Shown here in pieces: positions 56,918-64,000 of a DNA stretch of 64,000 nt. Location of the stretch: positions 1,922,001-1,986,000 of the forward strand of contig CAWHBK010000001.1 in NCBI GenBank assembly GCA_963827605.1. Reading direction: 5' to 3'. The position numbers were made by a program, and so were the translations under genes. The notes below the pieces were generated by a model. It had not been told where the DNA came from and searched no databases. It saw only the letters and a list, made by a program, of their open reading frames with translations. This stretch comes from DSYU01 sp963827605. GTDB lineage: Bacteria; Chloroflexota; Anaerolineae; Anaerolineales; Anaerolineaceae. Each line of letters opens with the position of its first letter. The stretch's first letter is position 1.

Positions 56918-59125
56918 ATGAACAATGATTCCGTTTCAACCCACGAATTGAAAGTTGTGATACTGGCTGCCGGGAAAGAAACGCTTTCGCCGGACGGAAA
57001 ACCGATTTTGCTGCACGATCTGGGGAACCGCAAAGTTGTTGATTATGTCATTGAGAACGCGCTGCAGCTCGTCTCACCCTATGATCTCTACATCGTTACC
57101 GGTTACCAGCAGGAAGAAATGGGCGCGCACCTGGGTTCTGGCTACCAGTATATCCATCAAAAAGAACAGCTTGGCACCGGTCACGCCGTATTGCAGATGA
57201 TGCCGCTGCTCGAGAATTATCAGGGGGACCTGTTGATCCTGTACGGGGATACGCCCCTGTATCGCCCTGATTCCATCCGCGGTTTGCTCAACCGCCACCG
57301 CCTGCGCAAGGCGCACCTGACCCTGCTGACGGCCATTGTCGACCGCCCGTATCCTTACGGGCGCATTATCCGGGATGCTTCCGGCCAGATCATCGACATC
57401 ATTGAGGCCGCGGAAGCTTCGCAGGTGGTCCGGGAGATCCGCGAGTTGAACGTAGGCGCGTATGTGGTTCGCGCGAGCGCTGTTTTTACCGCGCTGAAGA
57501 AGCTGTCCCCTTCTCCACTGGATGGCACCTACCGGCTGACCGACTGCGTTCACCAGATGATCCGCTCGGGTCTGTGCGTGGAAAGTTACCATATCTACGA
57601 CCAGGACGAGGTGCAGGGCATAAACACTGCCGAGGATCTGGCGAATGCCGAATTCATCCTGCAAAAGCGTCTCTTCCGCCCGCACCGGCCGGAGGAGGAA
57701 AACAAAGTGGCCTTTGGCACGGGCGGCTGGCGGGCAGTGATCGGTGAGGGCTTCACCATGCACAACGTCCGGCGCCTGTCGCAGGCCCTGTCCAATGAGA
57801 TCACCCGCCAGAGCATCGAAAAGCGCGGTGTGATTATCGGCTACGACCGCCGCTTTCTATCCGACCATGCCGCGGTTGCCGCCGCCGAGGTATTTGCCGG
57901 AAACAATATCCCGGTGACGCTGCTGTCGGAGGACGCCCCAACCCCCCTGATTACTTTTGCCACGGCAAAATTAAATTCCGCCTTTGGCCTGGTCTTTACC
58001 GCCAGCCATAATCCACCCGAATGGAACGGGCTAAAAGTATTCCACGGCGACGGCTCGCTGCTGCTGGATGAAGAAACCCGCCAGATTGAGGCGGAGACCA
58101 ACCAGATCACGGCAAAAGAGGTGGTCAAGCTGGATCTGGAAATCGCGCTTGAGTCTGGGATGATCCAGCGCCAGGATTTTACCAACGAGTACGTGGATGC
58201 GGTTGAAAAACGGATTGATCTGGAAGCCATCCGCGGCGCGAACTTGAAAGTGATCGTCGATCCCATGTATGGCGTCGGGCAGCTCACCCTGGGCATCATT
58301 CTGACCGAAGCGCGCTGCCGGGTGGTGTTTATCCACGAACGCCACAACCCGCTGTTCGGTGGGCGCTCGCCGGCGCCGAATCTGGAGGCCCTGCGCCTGC
58401 TGATCACGACCATCCAGGAAGGCGGCGGTTATGACCTGGGCCTGGCGACGGATGGCGACGCTGACCGGATTGCGATTGTCGATGAAAAAGGCCGCTATAT
58501 CTCCACCAATGATATTCTGCTGCTGGTGTACTGGTACATGCACGAGGTGCGCGGCGAGCGCGGTGGGGTGGTGCGCAACCTGGCTACGACCCATCTGTTG
58601 GACCGTATGGCGGCCCATTTTGGCGAAAAAAGCTGTGAGGTTCCGGTGGGGTTCAAACACATCGCCGCCGGGATGGTGAAAAATAATGCCCTGTTGGGTG
58701 GCGAATCGAGCGGCGGCCTGACCGTGCGCGGCTGGATTCTGGGCAAAGACGGCATCTTTGCCGCCGCGCTGATTGTTGAAATGCTGGCCCGCACCGGTCA
58801 GCGGCTCTCCCAGCTTCAGCAGGAGGTCTGGAAGATCACCGGGCGCCTGTATTCTCTGGATGAAGGCGTCCCGGCTACTCCGGAGATGCGCGTGGCCATC
58901 CCCCGGCGAATGAAGGAAACGCCCATCGAGCATATCGGCGCTTACCCGGTAATCAGCGTCTCGCATGAAGATGGCACCAAGCTGCTGCTGGCAAACGACA
59001 ACTGGGCGCTGCTGCGCTTCTCGGGCACGGAGCCCGTGCTGCGCCTGATGGTCGAGGCGGATACTCCCGAGAAGGCTCAGGAGCTGATTGATTGGCTCAA
59101 ACAGTTCTGCGCTTGCGCTAAATAA
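56918..59125 (+). CDS. fused sugar nucleotidyltransferase and phosphohexomutase
   Basis: 735 residues. I chose ATG 56918 (GGAAG five bases before); TTG 56906 and ATG 56915 are alternatives. The N-terminal domain (about 1-235) is GlmU/GalU-like: 'EQLGTGHAVLQM', 'LLILYGDTPLYRPDS', 'IRELNVGAYVVRASAVF'. The usual G-x-G-T-R-M loop is degenerate ('LAAGKETLSPDGKP'). The C-terminal part (about 260-735) is an alpha-D-phosphohexomutase: phosphoserine loop 'TASHNPPEWNG' with Ser about 363, metal loop 'DGDADR' at about 512, 'GGESSGG', and the phosphate loop 'RFSGTEP' at about 700. Together they would turn a hexose-6-phosphate into a nucleotide sugar. Confidence 0.88.
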   Translation: MNNDSVSTHELKVVILAAGKETLSPDGKPILLHDLGNRKVVDYVIENALQLVSPYDLYIVTGYQQEEMGAHLGSGYQYIHQKEQLGTGHAVLQMMPLLENYQGDLLILYGDTPLYRPDSIRGLLNRHRLRKAHLTLLTAIVDRPYPYGRIIRDASGQIIDIIEAAEASQVVREIRELNVGAYVVRASAVFTALKKLSPSPLDGTYRLTDCVHQMIRSGLCVESYHIYDQDEVQGINTAEDLANAEFILQKRLFRPHRPEEENKVAFGTGGWRAVIGEGFTMHNVRRLSQALSNEITRQSIEKRGVIIGYDRRFLSDHAAVAAAEVFAGNNIPVTLLSEDAPTPLITFATAKLNSAFGLVFTASHNPPEWNGLKVFHGDGSLLLDEETRQIEAETNQITAKEVVKLDLEIALESGMIQRQDFTNEYVDAVEKRIDLEAIRGANLKVIVDPMYGVGQLTLGIILTEARCRVVFIHERHNPLFGGRSPAPNLEALRLLITTIQEGGGYDLGLATDGDADRIAIVDEKGRYISTNDILLLVYWYMHEVRGERGGVVRNLATTHLLDRMAAHFGEKSCEVPVGFKHIAAGMVKNNALLGGESSGGLTVRGWILGKDGIFAAALIVEMLARTGQRLSQLQQEVWKITGRLYSLDEGVPATPEMRVAIPRRMKETPIEHIGAYPVISVSHEDGTKLLLANDNWALLRFSGTEPVLRLMVEADTPEKAQELIDWLKQFCACAK

Positions 59126-59131
59126 GCGCCA

Positions 59132-59176
59132 ACATAAACGAACACCGGGCTATTGAAGCCCGGTGTTCGTTTATGT
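59132..59176. terminator. 20-base-pair hairpin between convergent genes
   Basis: Perfect arms 59132-59151 and 59157-59176 enclose a five-base loop; the right arm contains the TAA of the PlsC gene. It probably ends both convergent transcripts. Confidence 0.7.
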
Positions 59177-59845
59177 ATAGAACTGCTTGTTCGCCAGCAT
59201 CTCTTGCAGGCGGGGGTTGTCCTTGTAGAAGCCCCAATACTTTGGCGGCAGCAGCACGGCGATGCGGGCCATGATCTCATCCGTCATCTTCTTGAGCGAT
59301 TCATCCCGGTTGGCCCGGTCGAGCGGCGGAAGGGTGAAGGCCGGACCGAAAGTGATCCTTATCTGCGGCCGGCGCAGGGTTAGCAGCCGCCGGAAAAATG
59401 TCTCGGTCCCGGCAATCGCCACCGGGACAATGGGCACATTAGCTTTCAGCGCCAGCAGCACCGCCCCGGGTTTGCCTTCTTGCAGCTGGCCGGTCTGGCT
59501 GCGCGTCCCCTCTGGGGCGATGCCAAGCGCCACGCCCGATTTCAACACGTCTGCGGCCAGGCGAAAAGCGCCAAAATCGGCTTTATCTCGCTCCAACCAG
59601 ATGATACCGCCCACGTTCAGGATCCAGTTGAAGATTGGATATTTCTTATATTTATCGGCGACCAGCGCAGTAATATCTTTACGGGCCGGGTTGAGGAACA
59701 ACAGGAGCGTATCCGCGCGGCTCATGTGGTTGGTTGCGACGATCAACCCGCCTTCCAATGGCAGGTGCTGCGTTCCACAAAACTCGATCTTCGCGATCGA
59801 GTAAAAGAGGACTCGTAGGATGGACTGCAAAGTATCGCGCTTCAC
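59171..59845 (-). CDS. 1-acyl-glycerol-3-phosphate acyltransferase (PlsC-like)
   Basis: 224 residues. The catalytic 'NHMSRAD' (NHx4D) and the phosphate-binding 'APEGTRS' with 'LKANVPIVPVAIAGTETFF' define the PlsC family, which makes phosphatidic acid at the membrane. It follows the DedA gene by 15 bases and is the last gene of the operon that starts with tmk or earlier. Confidence 0.88.
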   Translation of the reverse strand: MKRDTLQSILRVLFYSIAKIEFCGTQHLPLEGGLIVATNHMSRADTLLLFLNPARKDITALVADKYKKYPIFNWILNVGGIIWLERDKADFGAFRLAADVLKSGVALGIAPEGTRSQTGQLQEGKPGAVLLALKANVPIVPVAIAGTETFFRRLLTLRRPQIRITFGPAFTLPPLDRANRDESLKKMTDEIMARIAVLLPPKYWGFYKDNPRLQEMLANKQFYT

Positions 59846-59860
59846 TGGATGGCGGCCTGA

Positions 59861-60532
59861 TTATTCGATTCCTGGAGCGGGTTTGGAGTTTTTGCCTCGC
59901 AGGTATTCTATCACTGGCGGCATCAGCGAGATCAAAATAATGGCGAGAATTACGATGGAGAAATTATCTCGGATGAACGGCAGGCTGCCGAAGAAGTAAC
60001 CGGTCCATAAGAACAACCCGGTCCAGACGATCCCGCCAATCACGTTGTAACTGATGAAGTAAGCGTAGCTCATGTTGCCAATACCGGCGACAAAGGGGGC
60101 GAAGGTCCGGATGATGGGGATAAAACGGGCCAGGAAGATGGTCTTGCCACCGTGCTTCTGGTAGAAAGCGTGCGTGCGGTCCAGGTACTTCTTCTTAAAC
60201 CAGCGCGATTCTGTCGTAAATACTTTTGGTCCGAGAAAATGGCCGATCCAGTAATTGGCTGTATCCCCTAACACGGCCGCGATCGCCATGAGCGCGTGCA
60301 GCAGCACAATGCTCAACCCGGAATTGGTGTTCGCGGCCACGGCCCCGGCGGCAAAGAGCAGCGAGTCGCCGGGTAGGAAGGGCATAATCACCACGCCTGT
60401 CTCAATAAAAATTACCACAAACAGGACCAGGTACGACCAGATGCCAATGTTCTGGACAATTAATGGCAGTTCCTTGTCCATGTGCAGGACAAAGTTGATA
60501 AACCACTCGATAAGATTGCGGATCACATCCAT
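59861..60532 (-). CDS. DedA family membrane protein
   Basis: 223 residues, five to six membrane segments. 'FIETGVVIMPFLPGDSLLF' and 'LARFIPIIRTFAPFVAGIG' are the two DedA/SNARE-associated signatures with the acidic and Arg residues needed for activity. DedA proteins flip polyprenyl phosphates or phospholipids and support envelope homeostasis. It lies between PrsW and PlsC genes, gaps of 20 and 15 bases. Confidence 0.9.
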   Translation of the reverse strand: MDVIRNLIEWFINFVLHMDKELPLIVQNIGIWSYLVLFVVIFIETGVVIMPFLPGDSLLFAAGAVAANTNSGLSIVLLHALMAIAAVLGDTANYWIGHFLGPKVFTTESRWFKKKYLDRTHAFYQKHGGKTIFLARFIPIIRTFAPFVAGIGNMSYAYFISYNVIGGIVWTGLFLWTGYFFGSLPFIRDNFSIVILAIILISLMPPVIEYLRGKNSKPAPGIE

Positions 60533-60552
60533 GTTGAAAACAGCTCCATTAT

Positions 60553-61827
60553 TTAGATTTCGGGAGTTTCGGCTATTTGTGCTTCATTGGACGGTTCAAC
60601 GGTTTGCCCGACCAGGCGGGGCTGGCGCCGCAGATAATAATTGCTTCTCCACAACACCCCAAACATTCCAAGGCCCAGGATTGCCACACCGATCGGAGCA
60701 ATCCTCGCCAGATTGGTCAAAAGCCGCAGGTTGGCGGGAGGAGTATCCAAGGCGCTGCCCAATCCGGTCAAGATGGTAAGGCCGTTCCACAGACCATGCA
60801 AGAAAACCGCCAGCATATACGTCAGGCCCAGGCGCAGGTAGGCGCCATTTTGCCATGCAGACGCCAGCGCCCAGCCGATCAGCGCCGAGGTAACCGTGTG
60901 CAGCAGCGCGGTTCCTGCGCGTCCGGCTGCCAGTAAGGCCCAGCCTTCCCCGAGAGGATTGCTGAGGTAGAAAAGGCTCTCCACCAGCCCGAAGGCGGCG
61001 CCGCACAGCCCCCCCGCAACAAAGCCCTCCGCGGGCGACAGCTGCCGGCCCGCCAGTGCCCATACCCCCAGCGGCTTGAGGAGTTCTTCTATGAGCGGGA
61101 CCAGGCCTGCCACGATTGCCAGTACGCCAAAGATGAGCAGCGGGTTTTGCAGATACGGCCGCACGATTTCCAAAACCGCCTCCGGGTTGGGAGGTGCGTT
61201 GACCACGCGTTGGGCCAGGCGTTCAAGCAAGTTGACCAGATCCGGCTGCGAACTGATCCAGAGGACAAGGAAAATGAAGATCACCAGCATAGCCAGAACT
61301 TCGGCCAGCATCAGCATTGGGGTAGTGATAAACACGCTGAAATTCACCAGCCCCCAGCCTCGCTGGCGGCTGCTCAACGGCAGTTTATGCCGGGCAATTT
61401 CTACCAGCCAAAAGACCGGTATCCCAACAGCCAGCAGCTGCAGCGGGGGTAAGAGCAGCCATGCCAGCTGCTGTTGACCGGATAGGATATTTCCCAACAA
61501 AAGAACCAGCGGCCAGATCAAAATCAGAATGTTGGCCAGCCGGAAACCGTCTATGTTGGGAAGCCTGGCCGGCCGGCCGCTCAGGCGCTGGACGCTGTAT
61601 ACCAGCGACGGCACCGCCAGTCCGGCTGCCAGCAGGCTGATCCAGGCGGTGGAGAACAGCGGCGTGATGCTCACCGGGTCCGAAGCCCTGGTGAGCCCTA
61701 TAATGCCAAAGAGCGCCATGCTGAATGCACCCAACAGAGACAGAACCAGGCCCAGCCCGCTTACGATGATTTGGGCGATGGTCAGATAGTCTGGCTTTGT
61801 GCTCGTCGGATCAGGCTGCGGCTGCAT
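60553..61827 (-). CDS. PrsW-type intramembrane protease family protein
   Basis: 424 residues with about eleven membrane helices. The catalytic-type motifs are 'PLIEELLKPLGVWAL' (EExxK), 'FGLVESLFYLSN', 'LLHTVTSALIGWALA' and 'FLHGLWNGLTIL', all in the C-terminal half; the N-terminal ~190 residues are an extra membrane region. PrsW proteins cleave membrane substrates such as anti-sigma factors. Its ATG overlaps the upstream stop by one base (TAATG), so the two are translationally coupled. Confidence 0.85.
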   Translation of the reverse strand: MQPQPDPTSTKPDYLTIAQIIVSGLGLVLSLLGAFSMALFGIIGLTRASDPVSITPLFSTAWISLLAAGLAVPSLVYSVQRLSGRPARLPNIDGFRLANILILIWPLVLLLGNILSGQQQLAWLLLPPLQLLAVGIPVFWLVEIARHKLPLSSRQRGWGLVNFSVFITTPMLMLAEVLAMLVIFIFLVLWISSQPDLVNLLERLAQRVVNAPPNPEAVLEIVRPYLQNPLLIFGVLAIVAGLVPLIEELLKPLGVWALAGRQLSPAEGFVAGGLCGAAFGLVESLFYLSNPLGEGWALLAAGRAGTALLHTVTSALIGWALASAWQNGAYLRLGLTYMLAVFLHGLWNGLTILTGLGSALDTPPANLRLLTNLARIAPIGVAILGLGMFGVLWRSNYYLRRQPRLVGQTVEPSNEAQIAETPEI

Positions 61828-63066
61828 TACTTTTCTATTATCTCAACGGTTAGGATTTTATCTCCAGGCGGAAGGTTGGGCGCCTGGTTTGCGTCCCGGG
61901 GGTTTAATTTCTTGACTGCATCCATCCCCTCGATCACCTGTCCAAAGATGGTATATTGTCCATCCAGATCTGGCAGCGCGCCGAAGGTGATAAAGAACTG
62001 GCTGCCGTTTGTGCCTGTGCCGGGGCCAGAAGTTGCCAGGCCAACCATGCCTTCTTTGTCGTACTTCAAATCGTTAATTTCGTCACTGAAGTAGTAGCCC
62101 GGGCCGCCGTAACCAGATCCGCTGGGATCGCCGGTTTGGGCGATGAAGTTCGGGAGCACCCGGTGGAAGGTGACGTTATTAAACCATCCCTCGCGGGCCA
62201 GGAAAACAAAGCTGTTGACTGCCATAGGCGCTTTATCCGGGAAGAGCTGGATGACAATATCGCCTTTTTCGGTCTTGAGCCTGGCGGTATACTGCTTCTG
62301 TGGATCGATCCCCATCGGCGGGCAGTAGGTGTACTGGCGGTCCTCCAGCTGGAACATCCCCAGGAGCGATTCGAAGCTTTCGAGATCCCGGGGGCCCTGG
62401 TAAGGCTGGCCGTTGACCAGTACCAGCGGGGTACCCGGTATCTTGATATCTGTGCCGTGTTTCTGAGCGGCTTGAACTTTATCGGTCACCGCCTTGCTTT
62501 TCATATCCTGGCTGAACCTGGCCTTGTCCAGACCCAGGCTCTGGGCCTGGTCTTCGAGCCATGTCTGGAATTGTTCATCGGTCATATCGACCCAGGCGGC
62601 CTGTTCGGCAAAGATTTTGTCGTGCATTTCCCAGAATTTGCCCTGCAAACCGGCGGCTTCGGCTGCATATGCGGCCGGCAGCGAATGCGGGTGGGATGGT
62701 AGTGGGAAGTGACGGTAGGTGACCTGCACATCATTCGGGTGCTTTTCAGTGAGTTGCGCTAACACGAGCGCAAGCTGGGCGCAGTATGGTCATTGAAAGT
62801 CGCTGTATTCAATAATCGTCACCGGTGCATTGGAATTTGCCATGCACCCATTCCCCTTTAACAGGGGGTGGGAACATGGAAACTTCCGTTGGCCCTTGGG
62901 TTGGACGCATGCTAACTACCTGGCAGTCCATTTTAGGAGCGCTGGTATCCTCCGTGGCGACCGGTTGTGTCGCCAGGCTGGTTGGTTTTGCCTGGCCGCA
63001 AGCCGCCAGGAGCACGCTGGTAACCAGACCAACAAGGATGAAAATGGGGAAACATAATTTTCGCAT
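61827..63066 (-). CDS. lipoprotein with DsbA-like and cyclophilin domains (one frameshift, in-frame TGA)
   Basis: About 412 residues. The lipoprotein signal 'LVTSVLLAACG' puts it on the outer face. After a Thr/Pro-rich spacer and a break at about 62840-62850, a thioredoxin-4/DsbA domain reads 'NAPVTIIEYSDFQ', then TGA (62790-62792), then 'PYCAQLALVLAQL', 'YRHFPLPSHPHSLPAAYAAE' and 'GTPLVLVNGQPY'. The family consensus is FQCPYC, so TGA replaces the first active-site Cys. The C-terminal domain (about 240-412) is a cyclophilin-type prolyl isomerase ('FHRVLPNFIAQTGDPSGSG', 'GTNGSQFFIT'). It is a predicted envelope folding factor joining disulfide and prolyl isomerase activities; the TGA is either an error or selenocysteine. 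Confidence 0.82.
62754..62792 (-). promoter_or_regulatory. candidate selenocysteine codon and bacterial SECIS-like hairpin
   Basis: The in-frame TGA at 62790-62792 is followed after 16 bases by a perfect seven-pair stem, TTGCGCT (62767-62773) with AGCGCAA (62754-62760). The stem closes a six-base loop CGTGTT (62761-62766) with G as its second base. The loop starts 23 bases after the TGA. Position, stem size and loop G match what is known of bacterial SECIS elements. A 7-bp hairpin can arise by chance, and SelB, SelA and tRNA-Sec genes are not in this window. Confidence 0.4.
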
Positions 63067-63095
63067 ACAATTTTCCTGTTCTAAAAAAGTCTTGC

Positions 63096-63724
63096 TCAGT
63101 TCGCTGCCCGGCCGGCCAATCGCTTGAGAATGACCTGCCGGATTTGTTTCTGGATACTGTCAAACGATTGGCTCGCGTCGATGATCACCCAGCGATGCGG
63201 CTCGCGTTGTGCCAGGGCCTGGTAGCCCTGCCAGACTCGCTGGTGAAAGGCCAGTGCATATGCATCCAGGCGGTTCCACTCACCGCCGCTGCGTTTGCGC
63301 TGCAGGCCTTTCTCGGGGTCGATGTCTAACAGGATGGTCAGGTCAGGCCATAAACCGCCGGTTGCGAAATTTAATAACTGGCGCAGCAGTTGTCCAGGTC
63401 GTTGCCGTGCCCGTAACCCTGGTAGGCCAGCGTTGAATCGGCATACCGGTCGCAAAGAACCAGGCTGCCCTGGTCGAGCGCGGGCCGGATACATTGTTCC
63501 ACCAGCTGCGCGCGAGCTGCCAGAAACAGCAGGATTTCTGTGCGCGGGTGCATGCTGGTATTATCCAGGTTGGTTAAGACTGCCCGCACCTGGTCACCAA
63601 TTTCCGTTCCTCCCGGCTCGCGCGTGGTGAGGGTCCGAAAGCCCTGCTGCTTGAGAAACTCCGCCAGCGGAGGGATCTGAGATGTTTTTCCGCTGCCTTC
63701 TGGGCCTTCGAGGGTGATAAACAT
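63096..63724 (-). CDS. tmk: thymidylate kinase (one frameshift)
   Basis: About 209 residues. dTMP kinase motifs: P-loop 'FITLEGPEGSGKTSQI', 'LTTREPGGTEIGDQVR' and 'LVLCDRYADSTLAYQGYG'. After a break near 63395 come 'WPDLTILLDIDPEKGLQR' and 'RLDAYALAFHQRVWQGYQAL', ending at 63096. The enzyme makes dTDP for DNA synthesis. It is followed by the folding-factor lipoprotein gene after 29 bases. Confidence 0.9.
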
Positions 63725-63785
63725 AAACGTTTCTCTTTATCCTGGGTTTGCACGCACTCTGGCGTGCTGCCAGATGCCCGCAGGG

Positions 63786-64000
63786 TTACTCTCGGTAAAT
63801 CCGCACGCGGCGGTTAGGTTCCTTGCCATAAGAATGCGATACCAGGTGCGCCTGGCGGGCCATCTCGTGCTGCATGCGCCGGACGGGCGCCGCGGCCGGG
63901 TCGAGATCAACGTACCGCTCGCCGTTCAAGACGGCCTGTATAGCCGCCTGGGTTTGCGAGGTGAAATCCTCCCAATTGTCCGGGCTTGATGCAGCTCAGG
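63786..64000 (-). CDS. R3H-domain nucleic-acid-binding protein, C-terminal end
   Basis: Only about 70 C-terminal codons are in the window, ending at TAA 63786-63788. 'APVRRMQHEMARQAHLVSHS' followed by 'YGKEPNRRVRIYR' is the R3H motif (R-x3-H, then G-x-EP-x-R-x-V), a single-strand nucleic-acid-binding domain. In Chloroflexi such ends belong to R3H/AAA ATPase proteins. The frame meets a TGA at 63996-63998; given the many frame breaks here, the gene probably continues in another frame. tmk follows after 61 bases. Confidence 0.65.

Overview
The window reads as a chromosomal segment of a fairly GC-rich bacterium, most likely a member of the Chloroflexota close to the class Anaerolineae. This is inferred from the mix of families: a very large BTAD/AAA/TPR regulator, a Suv3-like helicase, a small SWIM protein, threonine/proline-rich membrane proteins, a membrane LuxR-kelch protein and PMT/YfhO-type envelope enzymes. 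No rRNA, insertion sequence, phage gene or CRISPR array was seen. There is one tRNA, a tRNA-Ser with anticodon CGA.

Layout. 1-5.5 kb: the end of an AT-rich sulfatase gene, a hutU operon with two paralogous membrane proteins, and a GT39-like glycosyltransferase. 5.6-12.6 kb: FkbM methyltransferase and mutS2 on the plus strand, meeting a recN-BTAD regulator pair on the minus strand. 12.6-22 kb: housekeeping genes (recN, a zinc-finger membrane protein, nadK, an ABC-F ATPase, an MFS exporter, nadE with a separate glutaminase subunit, an Lgt-like protein). Nearly all of these are interrupted by frameshifts. 22-31.7 kb: DinB-like, SWIM, GNAT, an SPFH/NfeD pair, the LuxR-kelch regulator facing a membrane protein, and a two-component system. 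30.5-36.2 kb, plus strand: an RNA-processing neighbourhood of an RNase D-like exonuclease, a beta-CASP nuclease, tRNA-Ser, a repeat/HTH protein and a Suv3-like helicase. 36.4-44.2 kb, minus strand: a tightly coupled surface-sugar operon (split transketolase, GT2, two methyltransferases, epimerase, YfhO). 44.5-46.1 kb: a DoxX-copper oxidase fusion. 46.3-56 kb: an oligopeptide/oligosaccharide-type ABC importer with a LacI regulator and a GH3 beta-glucosidase, probably one glycoside-uptake regulon. 56.2-59.1 kb: a nitroreductase and a nucleotidyltransferase-phosphohexomutase fusion. 59.2-64 kb, minus strand: an operon of an R3H protein, tmk, a lipoprotein with DsbA and cyclophilin domains, PrsW, DedA and PlsC.

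Sequence quality matters here. At least 30 frame breaks and two in-frame stops hit about 20 otherwise conserved genes. They cluster at 12.6-22.7 kb and 46.3-52.2 kb, while long genes elsewhere are intact. Most are best read as sequencing or assembly errors. One in-frame TGA is different: it replaces the first cysteine of a DsbA-type CPYC motif and is followed at the right distance by a SECIS-like hairpin, so a selenocysteine codon is possible.
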